Assembly (NCBI RefSeq): GCF_001423085.1
Contig: NZ_LMNU01000004.1
Span: forward strand, 39,203 to 103,202
DNA from: Methylobacterium sp. Leaf125
GTDB taxonomy: Bacteria; Pseudomonadota; Alphaproteobacteria; Rhizobiales; Beijerinckiaceae
Direction: 5' to 3'
Length of the DNA: 64,000 bases
Each line of letters opens with the position of its first letter. Position 1 is the stretch's first letter. Under the pieces are notes generated by a model. That model was not told where the DNA came from. It made no database searches and was given only the letters and a program-made list of their open reading frames with translations. This document shows positions 43,091 through 51,218 of this stretch, piece after piece. Made by a program: the position numbers and the translations under genes.

Positions 43091-44337
43091 TTGGGGAACG
43101 GATCGGGCTTGATCAGCTCGGGGCTCGTGTAGACGATCTCGAACTGGCCATCCGGCAGCGCCTTGCCGACGCGGGTCTTCGACCAGAGGTGATGGTTCGG
43201 ATCGATCCGGACGTAGCCCTCGGGCGCGGCCTTGAACTCGAGGTCCGGCGAGGCGGCGACCACCTTGTCGACGTCGAAGGAGCCGGCCTTCTCGCAAGCC
43301 ATCTTCCACAGGAACGGCCCGAGATAGGCCGCCTGGGTCACGTCGCCGATGACGGTCTTCTCGCCCCACATCTTCTTGAAGGCCGAGACGAAGGCCTTGT
43401 TGTTCGCGTTGTCGATCGACTGGAAGTACTTCATGCAGGAATAGGCGCCGGCGATGTTCTCGCCACCGATGCCATCGATCTCGTCCTCGGTGACCGAGAT
43501 CGTCAGGAGGATTTGCTTCGACAGGTCGATGCCGGCCGCCTTGAGCTGCTTGTAGAACGCCACGTTGGAGCCGCCGACCACGTCGGCGAAGATCACCTTC
43601 GGCTTGGTGAGCTTGATCTTGTTGATCACCGAGTTGAACTGCGTGTGGCCGAGGGGGAAGTACTCCTCGCCGACGACCTTGCCCTTGAGCACGTTCTCGA
43701 CATGCTTGCGGGCGATCTTGTTCGAGGTCCGGGGCCAGATGTAGTCCGAGCCGATGAAGAAGAACGTGTCGCCGCCCTTCTCCTTGTTGACCCAGTTCAG
43801 GCCCGCGAGGATCTGCTGCGTGGCCTCCTGGCCGGTGTAGAAGACGTTCTTGGACTGCTCCAGGCCCTCGTAGAAGGTCGGGTAGTACAGGAGGCCGTTG
43901 TACTGCTCGAAGACCGGCAAGGCGGCCTTGCGCGAGGCCGAGGTCCAGCAGCCCATCACGGCGGCGCAGTGATCGTTGACGAGGAGCTTCTTGGCTTTCT
44001 CCGCGAAGGTCGGCCAGTCGGAGGCGCCGTCCTCCTGGATGATCTTGATCTTGCGGCCGAGCACGCCGCCCGCCTCGTTGATCTGCGAGATCGCGAGCTT
44101 CTCGGCCTGGATCGAGCCGGTCTCGGAAATCGCCATCGTGCCGGTGGCGGAGTGCAGGATGCCGACCGTGACCTCGGTGTCGGTCACCGCGAGGCCGGTG
44201 GTGTTCACCGCCGAGGTCGGCGGCGCGGCCGCGAAGCTCATGCGCGGCATCAAGGCGATCGCCGGAGCGCCGGCCAGACCCATGAGAAGCCTGCGCCGGA
44301 GCGCCGATTGCAGGCCGTTGCCCTTGTCCTCTGCCAT
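43078..44337 (-). CDS. urtA: urea/short-chain amide ABC transporter binding protein
   Basis: This 419-residue protein starts at 44337. A polar N-terminus is followed by ALRRRLLMGLAGAPAIALM, a twin-arginine-like signal, with the mature part starting near AAPPTS. The sequence VGILHSATGTMAISETGS, GWTSASRKAALPVFEQYNGLLYYPTFYEGLEQSKN and GSDYIWPRTSN is diagnostic of UrtA/FmdD. It binds urea or short amides in the periplasm. Context (formamidase, acetamidase, porin) favours amides as well as urea. Expression is probably controlled from the 385-base divergent region shared with the permease-fused kinase gene. Confidence 0.94.
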   Translation of the reverse strand: MAEDKGNGLQSALRRRLLMGLAGAPAIALMPRMSFAAAPPTSAVNTTGLAVTDTEVTVGILHSATGTMAISETGSIQAEKLAISQINEAGGVLGRKIKIIQEDGASDWPTFAEKAKKLLVNDHCAAVMGCWTSASRKAALPVFEQYNGLLYYPTFYEGLEQSKNVFYTGQEATQQILAGLNWVNKEKGGDTFFFIGSDYIWPRTSNKIARKHVENVLKGKVVGEEYFPLGHTQFNSVINKIKLTKPKVIFADVVGGSNVAFYKQLKAAGIDLSKQILLTISVTEDEIDGIGGENIAGAYSCMKYFQSIDNANNKAFVSAFKKMWGEKTVIGDVTQAAYLGPFLWKMACEKAGSFDVDKVVAASPDLEFKAAPEGYVRIDPNHHLWSKTRVGKALPDGQFEIVYTSPELIKPDPFPKGYQ

Positions 44338-44429
44338 CGTGCCCAAAACCCCTGTCGGTCGTCGCACGGCGCATCGGACGGCCGTGGATCGACGGAGCGG
44401 AGGCTAGGCCGCGTGGTGCGGTGCGGCCT

Positions 44430-44447
44430 ATACGCTGTTTTGCGTAT
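44430..44447. promoter_or_regulatory. inverted repeat, candidate operator for the LuxR-type regulator
   Basis: ATACGC and GCGTAT are perfect six-base arms around TGTTTT. The size and spacing suit a dimeric helix-turn-helix protein, and the LuxR-type response regulator encoded at 48078 is the nearest candidate. That assignment is inference. Confidence 0.45.
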
Positions 44448-44616
44448 GTCGGACCCCGGCGGACGGGCCCATGCTGTCGAACTCCCCGCGAGTCTCCCCC
44501 ACTAGGCTTCGGACGCCGCCGCTTCGGACCGCACCCCGCGGGACCGATCGCCCCGGAGGCCATCGCCGCTCCGCCCGCCGAGCGCGACGCGCGCCCGCAT
44601 GGGCGCACGGGAATCC

Positions 44617-44632
44617 AGGCACGGTCCTTGCT
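44617..44632 (+). promoter_or_regulatory. probable sigma-54 promoter for the permease-fused kinase gene
   Basis: AGGCACGGTCCTTGCT differs from the consensus TGGCACG-N4-TTGCA/T at the first base only, with GG (44618-44619) and GC (44630-44631) ten bases apart. Transcription would begin near 44643, leaving about 80 bases before the preferred ATG at 44723. Confidence 0.55.
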
Positions 44633-44722
44633 TGGCTGGGGAGGACGGAGCGCCGCGGTTTCGGACGAGCCGGGATGCCGCGCCAGACCCTGCGCCGCAT
44701 GATACCGTCCCCGCCGAACACG

Positions 44723-47700
44723 ATGACCGAGCACCAGCGTATCCTGCCGATCCGGCGCGACTACAACCGCCTCGTCGCCGACGAGACGCTGGAGGATTAT
44801 GCCCTGCGCTTCACCGCCAAGAAGGCGCGGCGCTGGTCCGGGTTCCGGGTCGCCCAGACCGCCCTCGGGTCGCTCTCCTTCCTGGCCCTGGAGGCGATCG
44901 GCGGCACCCTGGTGCTGACGGTCGGGTTCACCAACACCCTGGCGGCGCTCCTGGTGGTGAGCGCCATCATCTTCGCCACCGCGACGCCGATCAGCCTCTA
45001 CGCCGCCCGCTACGGCGTCGACATCGACCTCCTCACCCGGGGCGCCGGCTTCGGCTATATCGGCTCGACCGTGACCTCGCTGATCTACGCGAGCTTCACT
45101 TTCCTGTTCCTCGCCATCGAGGCGGCGATCATGGCCCTGGCCCTGGAGCTCTGCTTCGGGCTGCCGCCGAGCCTCGGCTACCTCGTCAGCGCCCTCGCGG
45201 TGATCCCGCTGGTCGTCTACGGCATCGCCATGATCAGCCGCTTCCAGCTCTGGACGCAGCCGGTCTGGATCGTCCTCAACCTCATCCCGCTGGCCTGCAT
45301 CGCCTGGGCCGGGGACGCGCCGGTGGCGGCCTGGCTCGCCCATCCGGGGGCCGACGGCCTCGGCGGCTTCGACTGGCCCCGCTTCGGGCTGGCCTCCGGC
45401 ATCCTGCTGGCGCTGCTGGCCCAGGTCGGCGAGCAGGTCGATTTCCTGCGCTTCGTGCCGGCGCGCGCCCCCGAGCGCTCCGGGCGCTGGTGGGCGGCGG
45501 TGCTGGGGGCCGGCGGCGGCTGGATCCTGCCCGGGATGCTCAAGATCCTGCTCGGGTCGTTCCTGGCGGTGCTCGCCATCGCGCACGGCGTCCCGGCCGA
45601 GCGCGCCGCGGAGCCGACCCAGATGTACGCGGTGGCCTTCGGCTACGTGCTGCCCTCGGGGTTCGGCGCCGTCGCCCTGATGACCCTGTTCGTGGTGGTC
45701 TCGCAGCTCAAGATCAACGTCACCAACGCCTATGCGGGCTCGATCGCCTGGTCGAACTTCTTCTCGCGCCTGACGCACAGCCATCCGGGCCGCGTGGTCT
45801 GGCTCGTCTTCAACGTCGCCATCGCCCTGCTGCTGATGGAGCTCGGCATCGACAAGACCATCGTCAGCACCCTGTCGCTCTACGCCGTGGTGGTCTCGGC
45901 CTGGGTCGGCGCGCTGGCGGCGGACCTCGCCATCAACAAGCCCTTCGGCCTGTCGCCCCCCGGCATCGAGTTCAAGCGCGCCCATCTCTACGCCATCAAT
46001 CCGGTGGGGACCGGCGCCATGGCGCTGGCGATCCTCAGCGGGTTCGTGGCCCATGCGGGCGGGTTCGGGGCGCCCGCCGTGCCGTTCGCGCCAATGCTGG
46101 CCCTGGCCGTCGCTTGCCTCGGCGCCCCCGCCATCGCCCTGGCCACCGGCGGGCGCTACTATCTCGCCCGTACCCCGCGCACCGACTGGCAGGGCGCGGC
46201 CGAGATCACCTGCCGGGTCTGCGAGCACCCGTTCGAGCCCGAGGACATGGCCCAGTGCCCGGCCTATGCAGGGCCGATCTGCTCCCTATGCTGCTCCCTC
46301 GATGCCCGCTGCGGCGACCTCTGCAAGCCGCACGGACGCCTGGAGGCCCAGGCCCAGAGCGTGCTCGCCCGGGTCGCCCCGGCCCGCACCGCCGCCTGGA
46401 TCGGCGCGCCGCTGGGCCGCTACCTCGCCCTGATGCTGACCCTGGTGGTGGCGATCGGGCTGATCCTCGGCATCGTGCATGCGGGGGCCAGCGCCGAGCA
46501 TCCCGAGCACCGCGCGGTCCTCGGCGCGGCGCTGACCAGCGTGTTCCTGATCCTCATCGTCATCCTGGGGATCGTCGCCTGGCTGTTCGTGCTGGCCCAG
46601 GAGAGCCGCCGGGTCGCCCTGGAGGAGACCGCCCGCCAGACCGGGCTCTACCAGGCCGAGATCGAGGCCCATAAGGTCACGGACGCCAAGCTGCAGCAGG
46701 CCAAGGAGGTCGCGGAGGCCGCCAACCTCGCCAAGAGCCGCTACGTGGTCGGCATCAGCCACGAGTTGCGCACGCCCCTCAACGCGGTGCTCGGCTACGC
46801 GCAGCTGCTCGAGGGCGATCCCTCGATTCCGGCCCCGCGCCAGAACGGGATCCGGGTCATCCGGCGCTCGGCCCAGCACCTCTCGGGCCTGATCGACGGC
46901 CTCCTCGACATTTCCCGGATGGAGGCCGGACGGCTCCAGATCCACCGCAACGAGGTCCGGCTCGCCGATTTTCTCGACCAGATCGTCGACATGATCCGGC
47001 TCCAGGCCCAGGGCGCCGCCCTGGCCTTCCGCTTCACCCGGCCCGAGACCCTGCCGGCGGTGGTCGCCACCGACGAGAAGCGCCTGCGCCAGATCCTGCT
47101 CAACCTCCTGTCGAACGCGATCAAGTTCACCCCCGCCGGCACGGTGACCCTCGACCTGACCTACCGCAACCAGATCGCGGTGTTCACCATCAGCGACACC
47201 GGCCTCGGCATCCGCCCGGACGACCTGGAGCGGATCTTCGAGCCCTTCGAGCGCGGCTCCCTGGCGGCGGCCCGCTCCACGCCCGGCACCGGCCTCGGAC
47301 TGACCATCGCGCACCTGCTGGCCCAGGTGATGGGAGGCGAGATCACGGTGGAGAGCGAGGTCGGGCGCGGCACGCGCTTTCGCGTGCGCCTGATGCTCGC
47401 CTCGGTGGCGCGCCCGAAGCCGGTCCTGACCCAGGCCAGCGCGCCGGCGCGCACCTATGCGGGGGCCCGCCGCACCATCCTGGTGGCCGACGACGATGCC
47501 GCCCATCGCGGCCTGATGCGCGACATCCTCGAACCCCTGGGCCTCGTGGTGCTGGAGGCCGGCGACGGCCCGGCCTGCCTGGCGCTGGCGGCGACGCGGC
47601 CGCCGGACCTGTTCCTCCTCGACATCGCCATGCCGGGCATGAGCGGCTGGGTGCTGGCGAAGGCCCTGCGCGAGGCGGGCCAGACCGGCCGCATCGCCAT

Positions 47701-48085
47701 GATGTCGGCCAACGTGCACGAGATCAGCCCATCGCGCGGGAGCGATGCGCCCCACGACGCCATCATCGCCAAGCCCTTCGACCTGCGCGACTTCCTCGAA
47801 TGCGTCACCGGGCTCCTCGGCCTCCACTGGACCGCGGGCGAGGCCCCCGCGGCGGCCCCGCCCGCGGCCGCCGCGCCGCCCCCCCGCCCGGAGCACCTCG
47901 CCGACCTCCTGCGCCTCGTGCGCATCGGCCACGTCCGCGGCATCGAGGCGAAGCTCGCCGAGATGGAAGGCGGACCCGCGGCACCGACCGCCTTCATCGC
48001 GCAGATGCGGGGGCTCACCGCCGCCTTCGACCTGCGCCGTGCCCGAGCGGTGATCGAAGGCTTGCTGGAGCCCGCCGATGGCTGA
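44723..48085 (+). CDS. hybrid histidine kinase fused to an NCS1-type (purine/cytosine/allantoin) permease
   Basis: In this 1120-residue protein, residues 1-490 are a complete 12-helix NCS1-like permease (DYALRFTAKKARRWSGF, then FLALEAIGGTLVLTVGFTN). Residues 497-534 hold eight cysteines (497, 500, 512, 520, 523, 524, 530, 534), probably a metal-binding module. Two more membrane helices (about 565-630) and a coiled linker follow. HisKA has His680 (GISHELRTPLNAVLGY), HATPase has NLLSNAIKF and GTGLGL, and a receiver has Asp967 (FLLDIAMPGMSG). A C-terminal helical segment (about 1040-1120) may be an Hpt-like or dimer region. The permease half presumably senses or carries a nitrogenous solute, as the transporter half of CbrA does. 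In-frame ATGs at 44675 and 44699 are alternatives. It overlaps its response regulator gene by eight bases. Confidence 0.9.
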   Translation: MTEHQRILPIRRDYNRLVADETLEDYALRFTAKKARRWSGFRVAQTALGSLSFLALEAIGGTLVLTVGFTNTLAALLVVSAIIFATATPISLYAARYGVDIDLLTRGAGFGYIGSTVTSLIYASFTFLFLAIEAAIMALALELCFGLPPSLGYLVSALAVIPLVVYGIAMISRFQLWTQPVWIVLNLIPLACIAWAGDAPVAAWLAHPGADGLGGFDWPRFGLASGILLALLAQVGEQVDFLRFVPARAPERSGRWWAAVLGAGGGWILPGMLKILLGSFLAVLAIAHGVPAERAAEPTQMYAVAFGYVLPSGFGAVALMTLFVVVSQLKINVTNAYAGSIAWSNFFSRLTHSHPGRVVWLVFNVAIALLLMELGIDKTIVSTLSLYAVVVSAWVGALAADLAINKPFGLSPPGIEFKRAHLYAINPVGTGAMALAILSGFVAHAGGFGAPAVPFAPMLALAVACLGAPAIALATGGRYYLARTPRTDWQGAAEITCRVCEHPFEPEDMAQCPAYAGPICSLCCSLDARCGDLCKPHGRLEAQAQSVLARVAPARTAAWIGAPLGRYLALMLTLVVAIGLILGIVHAGASAEHPEHRAVLGAALTSVFLILIVILGIVAWLFVLAQESRRVALEETARQTGLYQAEIEAHKVTDAKLQQAKEVAEAANLAKSRYVVGISHELRTPLNAVLGYAQLLEGDPSIPAPRQNGIRVIRRSAQHLSGLIDGLLDISRMEAGRLQIHRNEVRLADFLDQIVDMIRLQAQGAALAFRFTRPETLPAVVATDEKRLRQILLNLLSNAIKFTPAGTVTLDLTYRNQIAVFTISDTGLGIRPDDLERIFEPFERGSLAAARSTPGTGLGLTIAHLLAQVMGGEITVESEVGRGTRFRVRLMLASVARPKPVLTQASAPARTYAGARRTILVADDDAAHRGLMRDILEPLGLVVLEAGDGPACLALAATRPPDLFLLDIAMPGMSGWVLAKALREAGQTGRIAMMSANVHEISPSRGSDAPHDAIIAKPFDLRDFLECVTGLLGLHWTAGEAPAAAPPAAAAPPPRPEHLADLLRLVRIGHVRGIEAKLAEMEGGPAAPTAFIAQMRGLTAAFDLRRARAVIEGLLEPADG

Positions 48086-48986
48086 GGCGCAGCGCGATAC
48101 CGTCCTGGTGGTCGACGATTCCCCCGAGACCCTGAGCTTCCTCACCGAGGCGATCGAGCGCTCGGGCGCCACCGTGGTGGTGGCGGTGGCGGGCGACCTC
48201 GCCCTGGCCCTGGTCGACGAGATCACCCCGGACGTGATCCTGCTCGACGCGGTGATGCCGGGCATGGACGGGTTCGAGACCTGCCGCCGCCTCAAGGCGA
48301 AGGGGCACCTCGCCCACGTCCCCGTCATCTTCATGACCGGGCTGTCGGAGACCGAGCACATCGTGAAGGGCCTGGAGGCGGGGGGCGTCGACTACGTCAC
48401 CAAGCCCATCGCGCCGGACGAGATCCTGGCCCGCATCCGGGTCCATCTCGCGAGCGCCCGCGCGGCACAGAGCGCCCGAGCCGCCCTGGACACCACCGGC
48501 CGCACCCTGTTCGCGGTGGACCGCGACGGCACGGTCCTGTGGGGCACGCCCCAGGCCGCCCGCCTGCTCGGCGGCTTCACCGAACCCGGCGCCCCCTTGA
48601 GCCTGCCGCCGCAGGGCGCCGCCTGGCTCCGGGGCTGCCTCGCCGGCACGGGCGCGCCGGCCCTGACCCTCGGCGATCGCGCGGGCACCGCCTATACCTT
48701 CAGCTTCATCGGCGGCACCGGCGACGAGATCCTGCTGCGCCTGTCGCGCGACGGCACCGAGGCGGGACTGGAACGCCTGCGCCTGCGCCTGCGGGTCACC
48801 GGACGGGAGGCGGAGGTGCTGCTCTGGCTCTCGCGGGGCAAGTCGAGCCGCGACATCGGCGAGATCCTGGGCCTCAGCCCCCGCACGGTGACGAAGCACC
48901 TGGAAGGCATCTACGAGAAGCTCGGCGTCGAGAACCGCACGGCCGCGTCCGTCATCGCCGCCCGCCACCTGCAGGACCTCGACTGA
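48078..48986 (+). CDS. two-component response regulator, receiver plus LuxR-type DNA-binding domain
   Basis: In this 302-residue protein the receiver (residues 6-125) has VVDDSPE, the phospho-acceptor Asp57 (VILLDAVMPGMDG) and the conserved Lys in YVTKPIAPDEI. The middle (about 140-225) looks PAS-like (TGRTLFAVDRDGTVLWG). The C-terminus (about 235-297) is a LuxR/NarL helix-turn-helix (TGREAEVLLWLSRGKSSRDI, LSPRTVTKHLEGIYEKLGV). It starts inside the end of the kinase gene, so it is almost certainly the kinase's partner. Likely targets are the divergent urt/fmd genes, with the inverted repeat at 44430 as a candidate site. Confidence 0.92.
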   Translation: MAEAQRDTVLVVDDSPETLSFLTEAIERSGATVVVAVAGDLALALVDEITPDVILLDAVMPGMDGFETCRRLKAKGHLAHVPVIFMTGLSETEHIVKGLEAGGVDYVTKPIAPDEILARIRVHLASARAAQSARAALDTTGRTLFAVDRDGTVLWGTPQAARLLGGFTEPGAPLSLPPQGAAWLRGCLAGTGAPALTLGDRAGTAYTFSFIGGTGDEILLRLSRDGTEAGLERLRLRLRVTGREAEVLLWLSRGKSSRDIGEILGLSPRTVTKHLEGIYEKLGVENRTAASVIAARHLQDLD

Positions 48987-49104
48987 GGGGCGGCGGTCCG
49001 GACCCCGCGCGGGTTCGGAGACGGCGTGGATAATTCCCGCTCGCCCCCTCGCTTTGGCGGCGCGACACCCGATCTAGGAGAGAGGTCAGGCTGGGAGCTT
49101 CGCG

Positions 49105-49284
49105 ATGAACTGGATGACGTGGTTGGTCGGCCGCTGCGTGGACCTCACCGAGCGCGTCGTGCCCGGCCTCGAGCGGCGCGAACCCGGACGGCCGGGCGCG
49201 CCTCCCTCCCTGCGCGGCCGGGTGCGCGGCTCGGGCTCCGAGCCCACGGTGATGCAGCCCGGGGCCGGCCCGCGCCCGGACTGA
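49105..49284 (+). CDS. possible small protein of unknown function
   Basis: A 59-residue frame begins MNWMTWLVGRCVDLTERVVP and continues with an Arg/Gly/Pro-rich tail. Purine-rich sequence lies about 20 bases upstream (AGGAGAG near 49076), a little far for a ribosome site. The amphipathic Trp-rich start could associate with membrane. Coding status is uncertain; random GC-rich frames of this size are common. Confidence 0.3.
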   Translation: MNWMTWLVGRCVDLTERVVPGLERREPGRPGAPPSLRGRVRGSGSEPTVMQPGAGPRPD

Positions 49285-49290
49285 TCCGTC

Positions 49291-49350
49291 CCGACTTGGT
49301 CTTTCGCGCCTTGGCCTCGCCCGACTTGGCCTTTCGCGCCTTGGCCGCGC
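49291..49350. repeat. 30-base tandem repeat, two copies
   Basis: Copies at 49291-49320 and 49321-49350 share 28 of 30 bases (core CTTTCGCGCCTTGGCC). They sit between the small frame at 49105 and the end of the convergent chemotaxis receptor gene, with no obvious coding role. Confidence 0.8.
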
Positions 49351-49357
49351 CCGCCCC

Positions 49358-50827
49358 TCAGGCGAGGGCGCGGGCCGCGGCGCCGGCCTTGCGCACCGAG
49401 GCGTCGACGTCGATCGCGGCGGCGGCGATCCCGTCCATGTTCTGACGCACGACCTCAACGCTGCGGGCGGCGTTCTGCATGTTGACCGTCATGTCGCGGG
49501 TCACCGCGGCCTGCTCGGTCACGGCCGAGGAGACGCTCACCGAGATCTCGCTGAGATGGCCGATCGTCCGCGCGATGGCCTCGATCGCCGTGACGGCCTG
49601 GTTGGTGGAGCCCTGCACCGCCGCGATCTGCGTCCCGATCTCTTCGGTGGCCCGGGACGACTGGTTGGCCAGGGCCTTCACCTCGGCCGCGACCACGGCG
49701 AAGCCGCGCCCCGCCTCGCCGGCCCGGGCCGCCTCGATGGTGGCGTTGAGCGCCAGCAGGTTGGTCTGGTCGGCGATCGTGCGGATGACCGAGACCACCT
49801 CGCCGATCTTGTCGGCGGCGGAGGTCAGCCCGGCGATGATGCCGGAGGCCTCCTGGGCCCGGACCACCGCCTCCTCGGACGCGGTCCTCGCCTCGGACGC
49901 GTGGCGGCTCAACTCCTCGATGGAGGCCGAGAACTCCTCGGCGCCCGCCGCCACCGCGTGGACGTTGCCGGAGGTCTGGGCCGCCGCCTCCGCCGTGAGG
50001 GTGGCCTGATGGCTGACGTCGGAGATCGAGCCGGTGATGATCCCGAGATCCTTGTCGATCGCCTGCTGGCCCTGGTGGCGGCGCAGCCGGTCGGCGACCT
50101 GGGCGGTGACGTCGCTGGCGAACTTCACCACGGAGACCACCCGGCCGTCGGGTCCGAACACCGGATTGTAGGCGCCGTAGATCCACACCTCGCGGCCGCC
50201 CTTCGCCAAGCGGCGGAACTCGCCGGCCTGGTAGGCGCCGCCCGCCAGCGCGGTCCAGAAGGCGGCGTAGGCCGGCGTCGCCCAGTCCGCCGGCGCCACG
50301 AACTGGCTGTGGTGCCGGCCCTTGATCTCGTCGAGGCGGTAGCCGAGGGTCTCGAGGAAGATCGGGTTGGCGTCGGTGACGAGACCGTCCGGCGTGAAGT
50401 GGATCACCGCCTGCGACCGGTTGATCGCCGTGATCTGGCCCTCGAACGCGGCGTTGCGCGTGACCTGCTCGGTGATGTCCGTGGCGAATTTCACCACCTT
50501 CATCGGCTTGCCGCGCCGATCGAGGATCGGGTTGTAGCTCGCCCGGATCCAGATCCGGCCGCCGTCCTTGCCGATCCGGCAGAAATCACGGGCCTGATGC
50601 TCGCCCCGGCGCAGGCTGTCCCAGAATGCCCGGTAGGCTGCCGTGTCCCGCTCTTCGGGAGGCACGAACAAGCTGTGCGGCCGGCCACGGACTTCGTCGA
50701 AGGTATATCCGAGGAGGTCGAGAAAGATCTGGTTCGCGCTCTGGACAGTTCCATCCATCGCGAATTCGATGCGACCTTGCGATCGATCGAGCGCCTCGAG
50801 CGTTGCACGAAGACCGGACCCCAACAT
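49358..50827 (-). CDS. soluble methyl-accepting chemotaxis protein with two PAS domains
   Basis: This 489-residue receptor has no membrane helix. PAS domains lie at about residues 15-120 and 135-240, each with a PAC-type end ([26 protein letters not shown]) and strong mutual similarity. The C-terminal signalling domain (about 255-485) contains the conserved hairpin tip [20 protein letters not shown] and [15 protein letters not shown]. It should couple cytoplasmic redox or metabolic state to CheA, so would mediate energy taxis rather than periplasmic ligand sensing. Single gene, with no che genes nearby. Confidence 0.92.
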   Translation of the reverse strand: MLGSGLRATLEALDRSQGRIEFAMDGTVQSANQIFLDLLGYTFDEVRGRPHSLFVPPEERDTAAYRAFWDSLRRGEHQARDFCRIGKDGGRIWIRASYNPILDRRGKPMKVVKFATDITEQVTRNAAFEGQITAINRSQAVIHFTPDGLVTDANPIFLETLGYRLDEIKGRHHSQFVAPADWATPAYAAFWTALAGGAYQAGEFRRLAKGGREVWIYGAYNPVFGPDGRVVSVVKFASDVTAQVADRLRRHQGQQAIDKDLGIITGSISDVSHQATLTAEAAAQTSGNVHAVAAGAEEFSASIEELSRHASEARTASEEAVVRAQEASGIIAGLTSAADKIGEVVSVIRTIADQTNLLALNATIEAARAGEAGRGFAVVAAEVKALANQSSRATEEIGTQIAAVQGSTNQAVTAIEAIARTIGHLSEISVSVSSAVTEQAAVTRDMTVNMQNAARSVEVVRQNMDGIAAAAIDVDASVRKAGAAARALA

Positions 50828-51218
50828 CGTTAGTTTCTTTCCCGGATACGTTTCTAGTATGCGACTATTCCAGTCACAGCCTGATGTGAGTAAATTTAGT
50901 TACAATCCATGAATTTGTCTTTAACGGCCAAAGAACCTGAAACGTCTTCGTCAAAAAGAGTTCGTGAAATCGCGCTGAGCGCTCTTGTATCGGGACGAGA
51001 GCCAAATTCGCTCAAAGCGCGCAGACCGCGCGATCCAACGCCTCCGATGGGTCGCGCCGCCGGCGGCGGCCGTTCACAACTCGCGGGGCGGATGAACCTT
51101 GGCCGACGCTTCATGCGTTAGGCCGTCATGATCGCACCGCACGGTTCGCACACCGCGCGGTTCGATCGTCGCGATGCCAAGGGGTCCGATGCCAGGGATT
51201 CCATTTTCCAGGGTTCCG
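50828..51218. other. intergenic region with an AT-rich patch
   Basis: The first half (about 50828-50990) is markedly AT-richer than the surroundings and probably contains the promoter of the chemotaxis receptor gene. A 70-codon frame at 50909 lacks a ribosome site or family signal. I found no sigma-54 match or strong hairpin. Confidence 0.45.

Larger units (their letters stand above)
44338..44722. other. divergent regulatory region between urtA and the NCS1-type permease-kinase gene
   Basis: These 385 bases contain no convincing gene. They hold an inverted repeat ATACGC-TGTTTT-GCGTAT (44430-44447), about 95 bases upstream of urtA, and a near-consensus sigma-54 site at 44617 facing the kinase gene. 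For urtA itself I see only a poor GG-N10-GC pattern. Confidence 0.55.

Noticed and set aside
44441-44456. GG-N10-GC spacing on the minus strand upstream of urtA (GGTCCGACATACGC)
   Set aside because: Only the two invariant dinucleotides match; TGGC and TTGC contexts are poor, so I do not call a sigma-54 promoter for urtA.
44338-44722. Guanidine-type riboswitch upstream of the Urt-type transporter
   Set aside because: I looked for conserved stem-loop signatures and saw none; only a short dyad is present.
50909-51121. 70-codon frame in the AT-rich gap
   Set aside because: No ribosome site, no family pattern, and its second half has shadow-like Arg/Pro/Gly composition.
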